Shown one piece after another: positions 1 through 7,237 of a stretch of 64,000 nucleotides of DNA. The notes beneath the pieces were generated by a model. It searched no databases and was not told where the DNA came from. It saw only the letters and a list, made by a program, of their open reading frames with translations. The position numbers were made by a program, and so were the translations under genes. The stretch covers positions 124,001-188,000 of the forward strand of contig NZ_JAUTWQ010000003.1 in the NCBI RefSeq assembly GCF_046719735.1, read 5' to 3'. Each line of letters opens with the position of its first letter. Position 1 is the stretch's first letter. The stretch comes from Halobacillus_B rhizosphaerae. Lineage in GTDB: Bacteria; Bacillota; Bacilli; Bacillales; Halobacillaceae.

Positions 1-386
1 CCATCTACTTTACTCATAATAAAGCTGTTATCGTTTATTACTGCATAAAGAGTAGGTACATATTTTGAAGATTGAAGTTTCTCCATAATCTCTGCATCTT
101 TTTCTTGGTTAAAAAGGATTTTTATAGCATAATTTTTATAACTATAAACTGAACCACAAGCTCCTTTTCCAAGCAGTTCCAGATTCCAGATTTCATTATT
201 TTCTATTAGTGACACTATGTAATTTAAATCCTCTGAGTCAATAGGGTTTACGATTCTTACATCAGTTTTAGGGGCAGGTTCATTTTTCTTAATCAATTCT
301 CTTTTCACTGCATTTTCTAAATCCATTTTGAATCTCTGAACGTCTAACTTGATTTCATTTGTGTTCCAATTTTTAGGGGTCTGCAT
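1..386 (-). CDS. Protein kinase-like protein, N-terminal part (cut by window edge)
   Basis: The reverse strand encodes 128 residues from an ATG at 386 behind an AAGGAG site; the rest lies outside the window. A glycine-rich loop GKGACGSVY (about residues 73-81) is followed by YAIKI with the expected ATP-anchoring lysine (about K89). These are subdomains I and II of Hanks-type Ser/Thr kinases. The first 60 residues are a charged leader. A promoter with the repeated spacer motif lies at 480-508 and a second motif copy at 402-420 in the leader. Catalytic HRD and DFG motifs would be beyond the edge, so activity cannot be judged. Phage kinases of this kind usually modify host proteins; the target here is unknown. 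Confidence 0.7.
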   Translation of the reverse strand, partial: MQTPKNWNTNEIKLDVQRFKMDLENAVKRELIKKNEPAPKTDVRIVNPIDSEDLNYIVSLIENNEIWNLELLGKGACGSVYSYKNYAIKILFNQEKDAEIMEKLQSSKYVPTLYAVINDNSFIMSKVD

Positions 387-401
387 TTTAGATTCTCCTT
401 T

Positions 402-420
402 TAATAATTATTTGTTGTAC
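402..420 (-). promoter_or_regulatory. Dispersed CAACAAATAATTAT motif in the kinase leader
   Basis: On the minus strand GTACAACAAATAATTATTA sits just upstream of the kinase ribosome binding site, oriented with the gene. It matches the dispersed element found across the window but has no -35 box. Confidence 0.5.
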
Positions 421-479
421 TAGATAGAAAATCAAAATCCCTATTACGTTTTAATTTCTTGTCCTGCTTTATAAATTAG

Positions 480-508
480 ATTTTACTATTATTTGTTGCA
501 CCTGTCAA
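480..508 (-). promoter_or_regulatory. Promoter with conserved spacer, upstream of kinase gene
   Basis: Minus-strand TTGACA, 17-base spacer containing CAACAAATAAT, then TAAAAT. Spacing is ideal for a housekeeping sigma factor. The spacer carries the dispersed motif, suggesting an operator inside the promoter. Confidence 0.65.
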
Positions 509-542
509 TAGGGGTGGGTCATTTTATTTTTTGGTAACTCAT

Positions 543-907
543 GTAGATTCCAAGCCGTTTTGAGCCAAATTATAATTAGGGGTATAATGATTTCAAATCT
601 AAACTACGTTGTAGATTCCAAAGCGTTTTGAACGCAAGTTATTACAGGGTAGTTGTTTTTCTTATTGTAATCTGCACCAGATTCCAAGCTGTTCTGTAGG
701 CAAGGGATTAAGATTTTCATGTGAATATAATGCATTATGTGATCCATCTGTAGATTTCAGACCGTTTTATGAGCAAGGGATTAATGATAATTAGATTGAT
801 TATTTAATTGGTTAAAATCCTTATTTTATACAAATATTTAGGGGTCTAGAACATGCTCAACAGACATAGTTCTAAAAACTGAAACCGTTTTGTGGGCAAG
901 GGATTAA
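543..907. repeat. Five imperfect direct repeats of about 33 bp
   Basis: Copies lie near 543-570, 611-640, 679-712, 751-785 and 875-907. The shared pattern is TAGATTCCAARCCGTTTTG followed by RGCAAGGGATTAAT. Intervals are irregular (about 60 to 125 bases), unlike a CRISPR array, and no ORF covers them. Several copies can form a small GC-GTTTTG-GC hairpin. The rest of 387-1035 holds no gene I can see. Confidence 0.6.
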
Positions 908-1035
908 TCAGCAATTAATCTTAATCATTGTTAAGTGTAAAACTGTATCATTGTTAGCTCTGACTCATACTAGATATCCATAAATCATGAGTTGCTTTAC
1001 TGTTAGTTTGCAATCATTATGTAGTGAAGAGTACA

Positions 1036-1323
1036 CTACCAACAAAGGTAGTCGCTCTCCTGTTTTACAAGTTGTTTGTATTCTGAATCATAATATCCAT
1101 ATGCACGACTAGTTGTGTCTGTTATAGGAGGATTGAAGTAAGAGCGATAATTATAGATTTTAGCCATTAATGAGTAATCCATTTCAATTAAAATTTCTTC
1201 ACCTAGATCACACTTATATTCCCAAGCCTCTAGAAACAATTGCTCTGCTCTCTTATGGTTATTGCGCTCCAATTGCTTATCAACCTTATAAATCAATCGT
1301 TTTAGTTGTTTTAAATTATCCAT
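1036..1323 (-). CDS. Hypothetical protein, 95 aa
   Basis: A start at 1323 (MDNLKQLKRL) is preferred over the longer reading because AAGGAG lies about 10 bases upstream of it and the longer frame would start on top of that site. The product is charged, with an N-terminal helix rich in K/R and a C-terminal half rich in Y. No family is recognised. A promoter-like copy of the dispersed motif lies at 1355-1383. Confidence 0.5.
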   Translation of the reverse strand: MDNLKQLKRLIYKVDKQLERNNHKRAEQLFLEAWEYKCDLGEEILIEMDYSLMAKIYNYRSYFNPPITDTTSRAYGYYDSEYKQLVKQESDYLCW

Positions 1324-1354
1324 ATGAATCAATCTCCTTTTCACTTCTTAACTC

Positions 1355-1383
1355 ATCATATGATTATTCATTGCACTTGATAC
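1355..1383 (-). promoter_or_regulatory. Promoter-like copy of dispersed motif
   Basis: Minus strand: GTATCA, 17-base spacer containing GTGCAATGAATAATCA, then TATGAT. The spacer matches the dispersed motif and points toward the 95-aa gene. The -35 box is weak. Confidence 0.5.
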
Positions 1384-1597
1384 ATGTTTTAAAGAAGTTT
1401 TAAATATTTTTTTCTAATAACCTAATCATCACCTTACATACCAACCCAACATCCTTCATCAACATCCTTATCCAACACCAACACCTAATATAGATGAAAC
1501 TAACCATGCTGATGAAGATTTAGAGTATCAGTAAGGATAAGATTGTTTGCTTCTAATATGCCATACCATCTAAGATAACAGCAGGTAATTAATACTA

Positions 1598-1819
1598 TTA
1601 AAAACCTATTTTTGAAACGCTATCTACATAAATCATTTTCTTGCTAACAAATGCTCTCTGGTAATCAAGCCATCCATCATTTACTTTATCGAAAATAGCG
1701 TAATGTACCATGTTGAATCCACCTTTAACTAAAAAATTTACAGCTTCATCATAACTATTGAATATGTACTCACTCGAATATCTTTTACCACATTTGTCCT
1801 CATACTCAATCCCAAACAT
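1598..1819 (-). CDS. Hypothetical protein, 73 aa
   Basis: Small minus-strand ORF starting MFGIEYEDK with a GAAGGG site about 9 bases upstream; an in-frame ATG at 1828 would leave no room for that site. It contains SYDEAVNFLVKGGF, resembling small phage proteins with a beta-alpha layout. No family is recognised. It stands alone between non-coding stretches 1324-1597 and 1820-2671. Confidence 0.45.
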   Translation of the reverse strand: MFGIEYEDKCGKRYSSEYIFNSYDEAVNFLVKGGFNMVHYAIFDKVNDGWLDYQRAFVSKKMIYVDSVSKIGF

Positions 1820-2062
1820 AAATCTCATCCCTTCATTGCTATTTAAAAATCTAATCTGATTATATACATGTGAAAGTATCCAATCAGCAATATATGTGAT
1901 ACCATAGATGATTATTTTCGATACTTTATCATCAATGATGTAGAAATAAGATTAGATAATATTAAATAACAATATATCATTAACAGTTGTATTTGTAAAG
2001 AGATTTTGTTCGACAAAGAAATTCTAAAACGACACAAAATCCAAACATACTGATCAATATTT

Positions 2063-2230
2063 TAGCAATAATTGGGGTCGGCTGTTAATACAGTATATGG
2101 CAAAACCAAAAAATAATTTTTAGCAATAATTTAGGCTTGCTGTTAATACAGTATATACTTAGCAATAAATGTGAAGTTCTGTTAATAGTATATATTAGCA
2201 ATAATTAGGGTCGGCTGTTAATAGTATACA
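2063..2230. repeat. Four direct repeats of about 35 bp, iteron- or hairpin-like
   Basis: Copies start near 2063, 2121, 2160 and 2196. The pattern is TAGCAATAATT, then GGGTCGGCTGTTAATACAG, then TATAT. CTGT-TAAT-ACAG inside copies 1 and 2 can form a hairpin; copies 3 and 4 have a shortened TTAATAGTATA end. The last two copies are nearly head to tail. No ORF covers them. They could be iterons or protein-binding repeats. Confidence 0.6.
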
Positions 2231-2671
2231 GGAATCTCATCAAATCAAAGAATGTGTAATAACTTTATGGGAAACGGATATGGGTTAAGATTTGAATTTT
2301 CTCATTCTCAATATATTCTCATTTAAAGTAAAATGTTTTTCATTAATCATATGTTTTGATGAAATGTTTTTTCTTAATTCTCTCAGTTTTACATACATTT
2401 GATCAAGTTTCAAAACAGACGTTTCCCCTTATGTTTTCTGGTTTTATCCTCTTTTCAATTATAAAAAAATCCTTGTTTCTTCCTATTATATAAGCGCAAA
2501 AATAACAAATAAAAAAATGAAAATATAAGGAAATCAAAGGATAATGAAGCAAATCAGATATAAACATGTAAAAAACATTGTAAACGGCTGTTTTTGATGT
2601 TTTCGCTTTACAAGCGACCATGTTACAATAAAAACAGTTAAAGAAAGCGGAAAATAAAAGGAGGATGAAAA

Positions 2672-2836
2672 ATGGATATGAAAAATTATAAAGAGCAAGA
2701 ATTGAAAAGAAATAAAGAAGCTTTAAAATATTTTAGAAAGTGGGTTAATGGAGAACATGTAACCCCTGCTCAAATTAATAAAATTGAATGGTTAATCGCT
2801 GATTTCCAAGTCAAAACAAATAATGATTTATTTTAA
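2672..2836 (+). CDS. Small early-type protein, 54 aa
   Basis: First gene of the plus-strand cluster, starting MDMKNYKEQE behind AGGAGGATG. It is charged and helical, with VTPAQINKIEWL resembling a short helix pair. No family is recognised. The gene is followed directly by a GGGGAA stem-loop and promoter cassette. The upstream region 2231-2671 holds no convincing gene; the minus-strand frame at 2403-2621 lacks a good start context. Confidence 0.6.
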   Translation: MDMKNYKEQELKRNKEALKYFRKWVNGEHVTPAQINKIEWLIADFQVKTNNDLF

Positions 2837-2839
2837 CTT

Positions 2840-2872
2840 AAGGGGAATTATTTTCCCCTTAACACATATAAT
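2840..2872 (+). promoter_or_regulatory. Stem-loop plus -10 promoter cassette (type A)
   Basis: AAGGGGAA (2840-2847) pairs with TTCCCCTT (2853-2860). TATAAT follows at 2867-2872. The hairpin can end the upstream transcript while the -10 box starts the next. The same arrangement recurs at 5435-5475, 6533-6564 and 7173-7206. Confidence 0.6.
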
Positions 2873-2901
2873 AAATTAAGAAGAAAAAAGGAGGATAAAA
2901 A

Positions 2902-3048
2902 ATGAAACATGAATATTATGTAGATTTTGATGAAAATACAAATAGTTATTGTGTATTTAATACAAAGGGTGAACGTGCTTACAGTTCATATGCTAATGAA
3001 AATGAAGCGCAAAACGATGCAGATAAAAGAAATAAAGGGGAATGGTAA
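2902..3048 (+). CDS. Small early-type protein, 48 aa
   Basis: Starts MKHEYYVDFD behind AAAAGGAGGAT. Acidic, aromatic-rich N-terminus and a charged helix ANENEAQNDADKRN. No family is recognised. Its end carries AAAGGGGA, which serves as ribosome binding site for the next gene, so the two are probably translationally coupled. Confidence 0.6.
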   Translation: MKHEYYVDFDENTNSYCVFNTKGERAYSSYANENEAQNDADKRNKGEW

Positions 3049-3050
3049 AA

Positions 3051-3335
3051 ATGATAAAAAACAAAGAAAGCTTTGATCAATTGCAATTTATGGCAGATAA
3101 TTTGGGAAACTACGCTTGTTATCAAATCAAAACTGAAAAGGATTTCGATAGATTGAAAAAACGCTCTGACATGATTAAAAACGCTGTAAATAATGAACTT
3201 GAGTCCGGTTTCTGGTGTGGGAATGAAAAGGTTTTAACTCAATTAAGAGATATTAAAAGAACGTTATCAGATGCAGAGCAAGACGCTATAAATACAATTT
3301 ATAAAATTAATAAAAATAAAAGTAAAAATAGGTAA
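3051..3335 (+). CDS. Small early-type protein, 94 aa
   Basis: Start at 3051 (MIKNKESFDQ) chosen because GGGGA at 3037-3041 is spaced correctly for it. Predominantly helical and lysine-rich, with a basic C-terminal tail. No family is recognised. Confidence 0.6.
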   Translation: MIKNKESFDQLQFMADNLGNYACYQIKTEKDFDRLKKRSDMIKNAVNNELESGFWCGNEKVLTQLRDIKRTLSDAEQDAINTIYKINKNKSKNR

Positions 3336-3401
3336 AAAGTCACTTCTAAAATGATTTTGAATAGCATATAATGATAATAAGAAAGGGGAATCAAATTCCC
3401 C
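3331..3401 (+). promoter_or_regulatory. Early promoter cassette (type B) with leader stem-loop
   Basis: GGTAAAAAG at 3331 lies 36 bases before TATAAT (3367-3372). GGGGAAT (3385-3391) then pairs with ATTCCCC (3395-3401) in the leader before an AGGAG site. The layout repeats at 4394-4463 with identical spacing, and at 6043 and 6873 with the upstream box inverted. Confidence 0.6.
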
Positions 3402-3423
3402 TAATAAAAGGAGAATGATAAAA

Positions 3424-3627
3424 ATGATCACATGGCATTATAATAGATTTGGTCATGTTTCAATTTGGAAAGGTGAAATAGAAAATCCATGCAATAACTT
3501 GGAATCAGATATATATTTACAAATTGATACAGATGTTGAAGCGTTTTTTGAACATATAGGAATGAATATAGATGAGGTTTACCCCGATGATTGGGATACA
3601 TGTTCAGATAGTGGATACTTTGAATAA
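3424..3627 (+). CDS. Small acidic early-type protein, 67 aa
   Basis: Start MITWHYNRFG at 3424 with AAAAGGAG upstream. The C-terminus is strongly acidic (DEVYPDDWDTCSDSGYFE). Small acidic phage proteins often mimic DNA or bind host factors, but that is only a possibility here. No family is recognised. Confidence 0.6.
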   Translation: MITWHYNRFGHVSIWKGEIENPCNNLESDIYLQIDTDVEAFFEHIGMNIDEVYPDDWDTCSDSGYFE

Positions 3628-3669
3628 TTAAATAAAAGTCTAAATTTATACAAGAAAGGAAATGATAAT

Positions 3670-3867
3670 ATGAATACTTTTAAAATATATAAAAATGGAA
3701 ATGAAATTGATGAAATACTCATGAGGACTGATAGTGAAATAAAGGCAATTACTTATTGGTTAGACAATAGCAAATTAGCTGATGATTATGAAATGGTTGA
3801 AAAAGATGAAAGTGGTTACTATGTGGAAATTAACGGTGTCTTTTACCACATTATAAATATTGGTTAA
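3670..3867 (+). CDS. Small acidic early-type protein, 65 aa
   Basis: Starts MNTFKIYKNG behind AAGGAAATG. Alternating short strands and one helix are likely. No family is recognised. It lies in the same run as its neighbours without an obvious separate promoter. Confidence 0.6.
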   Translation: MNTFKIYKNGNEIDEILMRTDSEIKAITYWLDNSKLADDYEMVEKDESGYYVEINGVFYHIINIG

Positions 3868-3902
3868 AATATTGATTTTAACCAAAAAAGGAGAATGATA
3901 AA

Positions 3903-4160
3903 ATGCTAAAATTTAACGGTGTAGAATTAACAGATGAAACAATACAAAAAACGAGAAAATGGTTTCATAATAATTGTATGGCATGTATTGAAGAGGTTAA
4001 AAGCGGAAAAGTATATGTAAATAATATTAAAAAATATATTGAAATGGAAAAAGAGTCTGCTAGAGACTATATGGAGGGAAAAAACGATTATATTTTCGCA
4101 TTTGTACAACGTGCTTATTATATTCAAACCGGGGAATGCATTGCATTACTACCAAAATAA
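3903..4160 (+). CDS. Small early-type protein, 85 aa
   Basis: Starts MLKFNGVELT behind AAAGGAG. Mixed helical protein with the aromatic-rich segment YIFAFVQRAYYIQTG. No family is recognised. Confidence 0.6.
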   Translation: MLKFNGVELTDETIQKTRKWFHNNCMACIEEVKSGKVYVNNIKKYIEMEKESARDYMEGKNDYIFAFVQRAYYIQTGECIALLPK

Positions 4161-4184
4161 ATTATTTTAAAGGAGAATGATAAA

Positions 4185-4394
4185 ATGAGTTACCCACAAG
4201 CATATTCACCCGAACAGGGTTACAGATATCAAATTTTAGTTAAAACCCCTTATGACAGAGCTTATGAGCATTGTGACTATGCCAAGGATAGGGAAGAGAA
4301 AAATTATCTAACTAATGAATATAGGTTAGCTTATGGAGTAGGATATACTTTTAAATCCATTGAATTACCACAAAAATATTGGAATGAAAAATAG
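4185..4394 (+). CDS. Small early-type protein, 69 aa
   Basis: Starts MSYPQAYSPE behind AAAGGAG. Tyrosine-rich (12 Tyr in 69 residues) and charged. No family is recognised. It ends at the next promoter cassette. Confidence 0.6.
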   Translation: MSYPQAYSPEQGYRYQILVKTPYDRAYEHCDYAKDREEKNYLTNEYRLAYGVGYTFKSIELPQKYWNEK

Positions 4395-4463
4395 GTAAAA
4401 AGTCTCTTCTCAAAACATTGAAAAGCTCATATAATAGGAATAAGAAAAGGGAATAAAATTCCC
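4394..4463 (+). promoter_or_regulatory. Early promoter cassette (type B) with leader stem-loop
   Basis: GGTAAAAAG at 4394 is 36 bases upstream of TATAAT (4430-4435). The leader stem GGGAAT (4449-4454) / ATTCCC (4458-4463) precedes the AGGAG site of the next gene. Confidence 0.6.
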
Positions 4464-4484
4464 CTAATAAAAGGAGAATGCAAA

Positions 4485-4655
4485 ATGATTGAGATAGGAA
4501 ACGGAAAAAAATATATAATGCCAGATGGGGAAATCGTATTACCTGTTTTTATGGGTCACCTAGTATTACAATATGGAGATAAGAGTTTAAAAAGCTATTC
4601 AATTAATAAATTTAATGAAAATTTGAAAAAAGGAATAATAAAAGAGGTATCTTAA
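4485..4655 (+). CDS. Small early-type protein, 56 aa
   Basis: Starts MIEIGNGKKY behind AAAAGGAG. Probable beta-rich N-terminus followed by a basic helix. No family is recognised. It is followed by a 14-codon TTG frame at 4681-4725 with its own AAAGGAG site, which may be a leader peptide or gene remnant. Confidence 0.55.
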   Translation: MIEIGNGKKYIMPDGEIVLPVFMGHLVLQYGDKSLKSYSINKFNENLKKGIIKEVS

Positions 4656-4680
4656 AATTCAATAAAGGAGAATGATAAAA

Positions 4681-4725
4681 TTGAAAAAGCTTACTAAAAC
4701 ACTGTCAATATTGGTATATACTTAA
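4681..4725 (+). pseudogene. Possible gene remnant or leader peptide, 14 codons
   Basis: AAAGGAGAATG is followed by a TTG codon and 14 codons (LKKLTKTLSILVYT), then TAA. The site looks like those of the other early genes, but the frame is very short. It is either a decayed small gene or a leader peptide. Confidence 0.25.
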
Positions 4726-4752
4726 TTTATTCACTACTTAGGAGGATGAAAA

Positions 4753-4959
4753 ATGGTTATTAATTATAAAAAATCAACATTAGATAATGATGGGGTTGCA
4801 AGCATTTTTGGAGAAGTTGATGGAATAGAATTTCAATACAATGTCCACTTTGGCTTAGGAATCACTAACGTTGCAATGGGGAGTTTAACAGAGTATGAAA
4901 GAGTTTCAATTGCAAATGAATTTCAAAATAGTGACATGTTTAAAAAAATTCTTGGTTAA
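4753..4959 (+). CDS. Small early-type protein, 68 aa
   Basis: Starts MVINYKKSTL behind AGGAGGATG. Likely beta sheet followed by a C-terminal helix (LTEYERVSIANEFQ). No family is recognised. Confidence 0.6.
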   Translation: MVINYKKSTLDNDGVASIFGEVDGIEFQYNVHFGLGITNVAMGSLTEYERVSIANEFQNSDMFKKILG

Positions 4960-4987
4960 CCATGGGGATTACATTTTTAAATAATGG

Positions 4988-5180
4988 TTGACTTTCAAAA
5001 ACAACAAATAATTATAAAATAATAAAATTGTAAGTAAAACAGAGTAAATGAAAGTATAAAGCGGTTAAAACCGTAAAAACCGCTTTATATGCCTGATTTT
5101 GAGGGTTTCCATTTATAAGAATACATAGTATTATAAAGATAAGGAAAGGGAATAAAATTCCCCAAAATTGAAAGGATGAT
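4988..5180 (+). promoter_or_regulatory. Intergenic region: dispersed motif, stem-loop, promoter
   Basis: The gap between 4959 and 5185 carries a copy of the dispersed motif (ACAACAAATAATTATAAAAT, 5001-5020). A strong hairpin near 5055-5090 (AAAGCGGTT pairing with AACCGCTTT) looks like a terminator. A TATTAT box and GGGAAT leader stem then precede the next gene. Confidence 0.5.
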
Positions 5181-5184
5181 AAAA

Positions 5185-5433
5185 ATGGATATTTTAAGAG
5201 AAGTATTTTTTACCCAAGAATGCCGGGAAAGCTCTTATATTTTTATTAATGATAACGGTGATCAAGTAAAATTTGAAGGGGAAGAGAAAGTAAAAGAATC
5301 ACTTTTATTTTTAAAAGGGAAAGCTCTTATTCCTACTTCAATTGAAAAAGAAGTAAAGGAAGAGCATAGACAAGAACATAACATTTTTACGGCTAGTAAT
5401 GGAATAAGTGTTACATTTACAAAAAACTTCTAA
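5185..5433 (+). CDS. Small early-type protein, 82 aa
   Basis: Start MDILREVFFT at 5185, with GAAAGGATG upstream. Charged helical middle segment (KVKESLLFLKGK...). No family is recognised. The next type A cassette (AAAAGGGGAA/TTCCCCTTTT, 5435-5459, TATAAT 5470-5475) follows at once. Confidence 0.6.
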   Translation: MDILREVFFTQECRESSYIFINDNGDQVKFEGEEKVKESLLFLKGKALIPTSIEKEVKEEHRQEHNIFTASNGISVTFTKNF

Positions 5434-5434
5434 T

Positions 5435-5475
5435 AAAAGGGGAATAAAATTCCCCTTTTATTCATAAAATATAAT
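5435..5475 (+). promoter_or_regulatory. Stem-loop plus -10 promoter cassette (type A)
   Basis: A 10-bp stem (5435-5444 with 5450-5459) with T-tail and downstream TATAAT (5470-5475) lies between two small genes, as at 2840. Confidence 0.55.
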
Positions 5476-5491
5476 ATAAGGAGTGGATGGA

Positions 5492-5737
5492 ATGAAAGTA
5501 AAATATCAAGTCAATTTTAAAGATGAGGCAGGTTTTAAAACTGAATATTATTCCTATAGTGAGTTAAACGAAAAATTTAATATTGTTGGTTTCAATAAAA
5601 ATCAAAGTAATAGAAAGGAACTGCAAGGGGAACCGAAAATACAAGGATTTTTAGGTCCGATGTATAATGGATATGAAAATGATATATTAATTATACGTTA
5701 TGAAACACAAGAAATTTACAATTCATTATCATATTAA
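5492..5737 (+). CDS. Small early-type protein, 81 aa
   Basis: Start MKVKYQVNFK at 5492 is chosen because AAGGAGTGG lies at the right distance. Contains a glycine/proline-rich segment (EPKIQGFLGPMYNGYEN). No family is recognised. Confidence 0.6.
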   Translation: MKVKYQVNFKDEAGFKTEYYSYSELNEKFNIVGFNKNQSNRKELQGEPKIQGFLGPMYNGYENDILIIRYETQEIYNSLSY

Positions 5738-5769
5738 CAAATAAAAATAAAAAATAGGAGTGATTATAA

Positions 5770-6030
5770 ATGAATTATCAAAAAAATGTTATTAGAATAA
5801 ATGGAGAAGATATTGAGTATTTCAAGGTGGATCATGCATCAGACGGCACACCAAGGTATGTAATTCATTTTCTAGCTCTTGATATTGATTTAGATGACTA
5901 CGGAAAAATTCCCGGTTTAACGAAATATCGTGCAAAATGGTTCGGTGGCGGTTATGTCTTTTCAACATTTCAATTAGAACAAACATTGGAAAATGCATTT
6001 AAAACGGTTAAAAAATACTATGGAGAATAA
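5770..6030 (+). CDS. Small early-type protein, 86 aa
   Basis: Starts MNYQKNVIRI behind ATAGGAGTG. Likely a beta sheet with one helix; the segment YRAKWFGGGYVFST is distinctive. No family is recognised. Confidence 0.6.
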   Translation: MNYQKNVIRINGEDIEYFKVDHASDGTPRYVIHFLALDIDLDDYGKIPGLTKYRAKWFGGGYVFSTFQLEQTLENAFKTVKKYYGE

Positions 6031-6042
6031 TTAAAAATAGTT

Positions 6043-6112
6043 CTTTTTACCCTTCATAAATACAATAAATAAGCATATAATAAGAGTAACAACAAAGGGA
6101 ATTAAATTCCCT
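6043..6112 (+). promoter_or_regulatory. Early promoter cassette (type B, inverted upstream box)
   Basis: CTTTTTACC at 6043 (inverse of GGTAAAAAG seen at 3331 and 4394) is followed by TTCATA, 17 bases, TATAAT (6076-6081) and the leader stem AGGGAA/TTCCCT (6096-6112). Confidence 0.55.
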
Positions 6113-6129
6113 AATATGGAGGGTAAAAA

Positions 6130-6522
6130 ATGAAAACACTTAAAGAAATGAATAACAAGGAATTAAATGAATTGCTCACTGAATGGAAAGAATTATATTT
6201 TTCTACAAAATGCGATAATTTTAGAGAAAATGCAATTGATGTAGAAAATGAACTAATTAGAAGGGAAAAAGAAACAAAAAAAATCGTTATTTCAGTATTC
6301 TTTGAAACTGGTTATAAATGGTCTGTAAGCGTAGAAGGTGAGGAAGAAAGCAGAGATACAAACATCAATAAAAATGAAGCTATGGAGCTTGCTAGAGATA
6401 TCAGACGTAATGAATTTGGATATAAAAACTCAATGATAGTTGAGCAAAAAATGAATAAAAAACAAAAATCAGAAAATATGAAATATCTTCATGAAAATAC
6501 TGAAACATACGGACTAAAATAA
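6130..6522 (+). CDS. Early-type protein, 130 aa
   Basis: Starts MKTLKEMNNK behind TGGAGGG. The N-terminal half is helical and charged; the middle (VISVFFETGYKWSVSVEGEE) looks like a beta hairpin; the C-terminus is basic. No family is recognised. Confidence 0.6.
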   Translation: MKTLKEMNNKELNELLTEWKELYFSTKCDNFRENAIDVENELIRREKETKKIVISVFFETGYKWSVSVEGEEESRDTNINKNEAMELARDIRRNEFGYKNSMIVEQKMNKKQKSENMKYLHENTETYGLK

Positions 6523-6532
6523 TTTAATAAAA

Positions 6533-6564
6533 AGGGGAATTATTTTCCCCTAAATGCATATAAT
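6533..6564 (+). promoter_or_regulatory. Stem-loop plus -10 promoter cassette (type A)
   Basis: AGGGGAA (6533-6539) pairs with TTCCCCT (6545-6551); TATAAT at 6559-6564. Nearly identical to the cassette at 2840. Confidence 0.55.
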
Positions 6565-6593
6565 AAAATAAGAAGAAAAAAGGAGAATGCAAA

Positions 6594-6863
6594 ATGAGTG
6601 AAAAATATTATGTAACTATGACAGATAATTTTATGAGTGGGTGGGGAATGGCAGAGGGAAAAATCAATAAACTAGTATTTGAATGTGAATCATTGAAAGA
6701 AGCTCGTATTGTTGAAGAAAATGCAAACAATAGGGATGACATGAAATATGTAAAAATTCGCTCAACTTGTCCATATTATAATAGTTCAAAATATTATACA
6801 CAATTCAAAAATAAAGATGAGTACCCGGCTTGGTATCAAGAAAATTATTTTGCAAATAATTAA
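6594..6863 (+). CDS. Small early-type protein, 89 aa
   Basis: Starts MSEKYYVTMT behind AAAAGGAG. The layout YYVTMTDNFMSGWGMAEGK...CESLKEARIVEENANN resembles small phage proteins with a beta-beta-alpha unit. Tyr-rich C-terminus. No family is recognised. Confidence 0.6.
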   Translation: MSEKYYVTMTDNFMSGWGMAEGKINKLVFECESLKEARIVEENANNRDDMKYVKIRSTCPYYNSSKYYTQFKNKDEYPAWYQENYFANN

Positions 6864-6872
6864 TAAATAGTT

Positions 6873-6940
6873 CTTTTTACCCTTCATAAATGCCATTAAA
6901 TATCATATAATAGAATTAAGGAAAGGGAATTAAATTCCCT
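6873..6940 (+). promoter_or_regulatory. Early promoter cassette (type B, inverted upstream box)
   Basis: CTTTTTACC at 6873, TTCATA, 17 bases, TATAAT (6906-6911), then leader stem AGGGAA/TTCCCT (about 6923-6940). Spacing is identical to the cassette at 6043. Confidence 0.55.
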
Positions 6941-6961
6941 AAAAAAATGGAGGAATGTAAA

Positions 6962-7171
6962 ATGGTAGAAGTAAACTTTGAAAATGTAACTAATATGAAT
7001 GAATGGAGCGAAAACGATTTAGAGAAGGCAAAAAAATATTATCAAGAAACTTTATTAAAAACTTATGATGACAATGAAAGATTATGGTATATTCACAATA
7101 TTACTAAATGTCAGATGATGTTAGATGAATTAAATAATAATGAACCAGAATGGTTGAAATTATTTAAATAA
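6962..7171 (+). CDS. Small early-type protein, 69 aa
   Basis: Start MVEVNFENVT at 6962; the upstream ATG at 6947 overlaps the TGGAGG site and is unlikely. Helical and acidic, ending EPEWLKLFK. No family is recognised. Confidence 0.6.
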   Translation: MVEVNFENVTNMNEWSENDLEKAKKYYQETLLKTYDDNERLWYIHNITKCQMMLDELNNNEPEWLKLFK

Positions 7172-7172
7172 A

Positions 7173-7206
7173 AAGGGGAATATTATTCCCCTTACCTTCA
7201 TATAAT
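7173..7206 (+). promoter_or_regulatory. Stem-loop plus -10 promoter cassette (type A)
   Basis: AAGGGGAAT pairs with ATTCCCCTT across 7173-7193; TATAAT at 7201-7206 starts the transcript for the 182-aa gene. Confidence 0.55.
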
Positions 7207-7237
7207 AAATTAAGAGAAAAGAAAGGAAATGATAAAA

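Noticed and set aside
543..907. CRISPR array from the five repeats
   Set aside because: Spacing varies from about 60 to 125 bases, the copies differ at many positions, and there are no cas genes nearby.
2403..2621. Minus-strand ORF of 72 codons
   Set aside because: No ribosome binding site, composition of AT-rich intergenic DNA, and it faces the promoter region of the early cluster.
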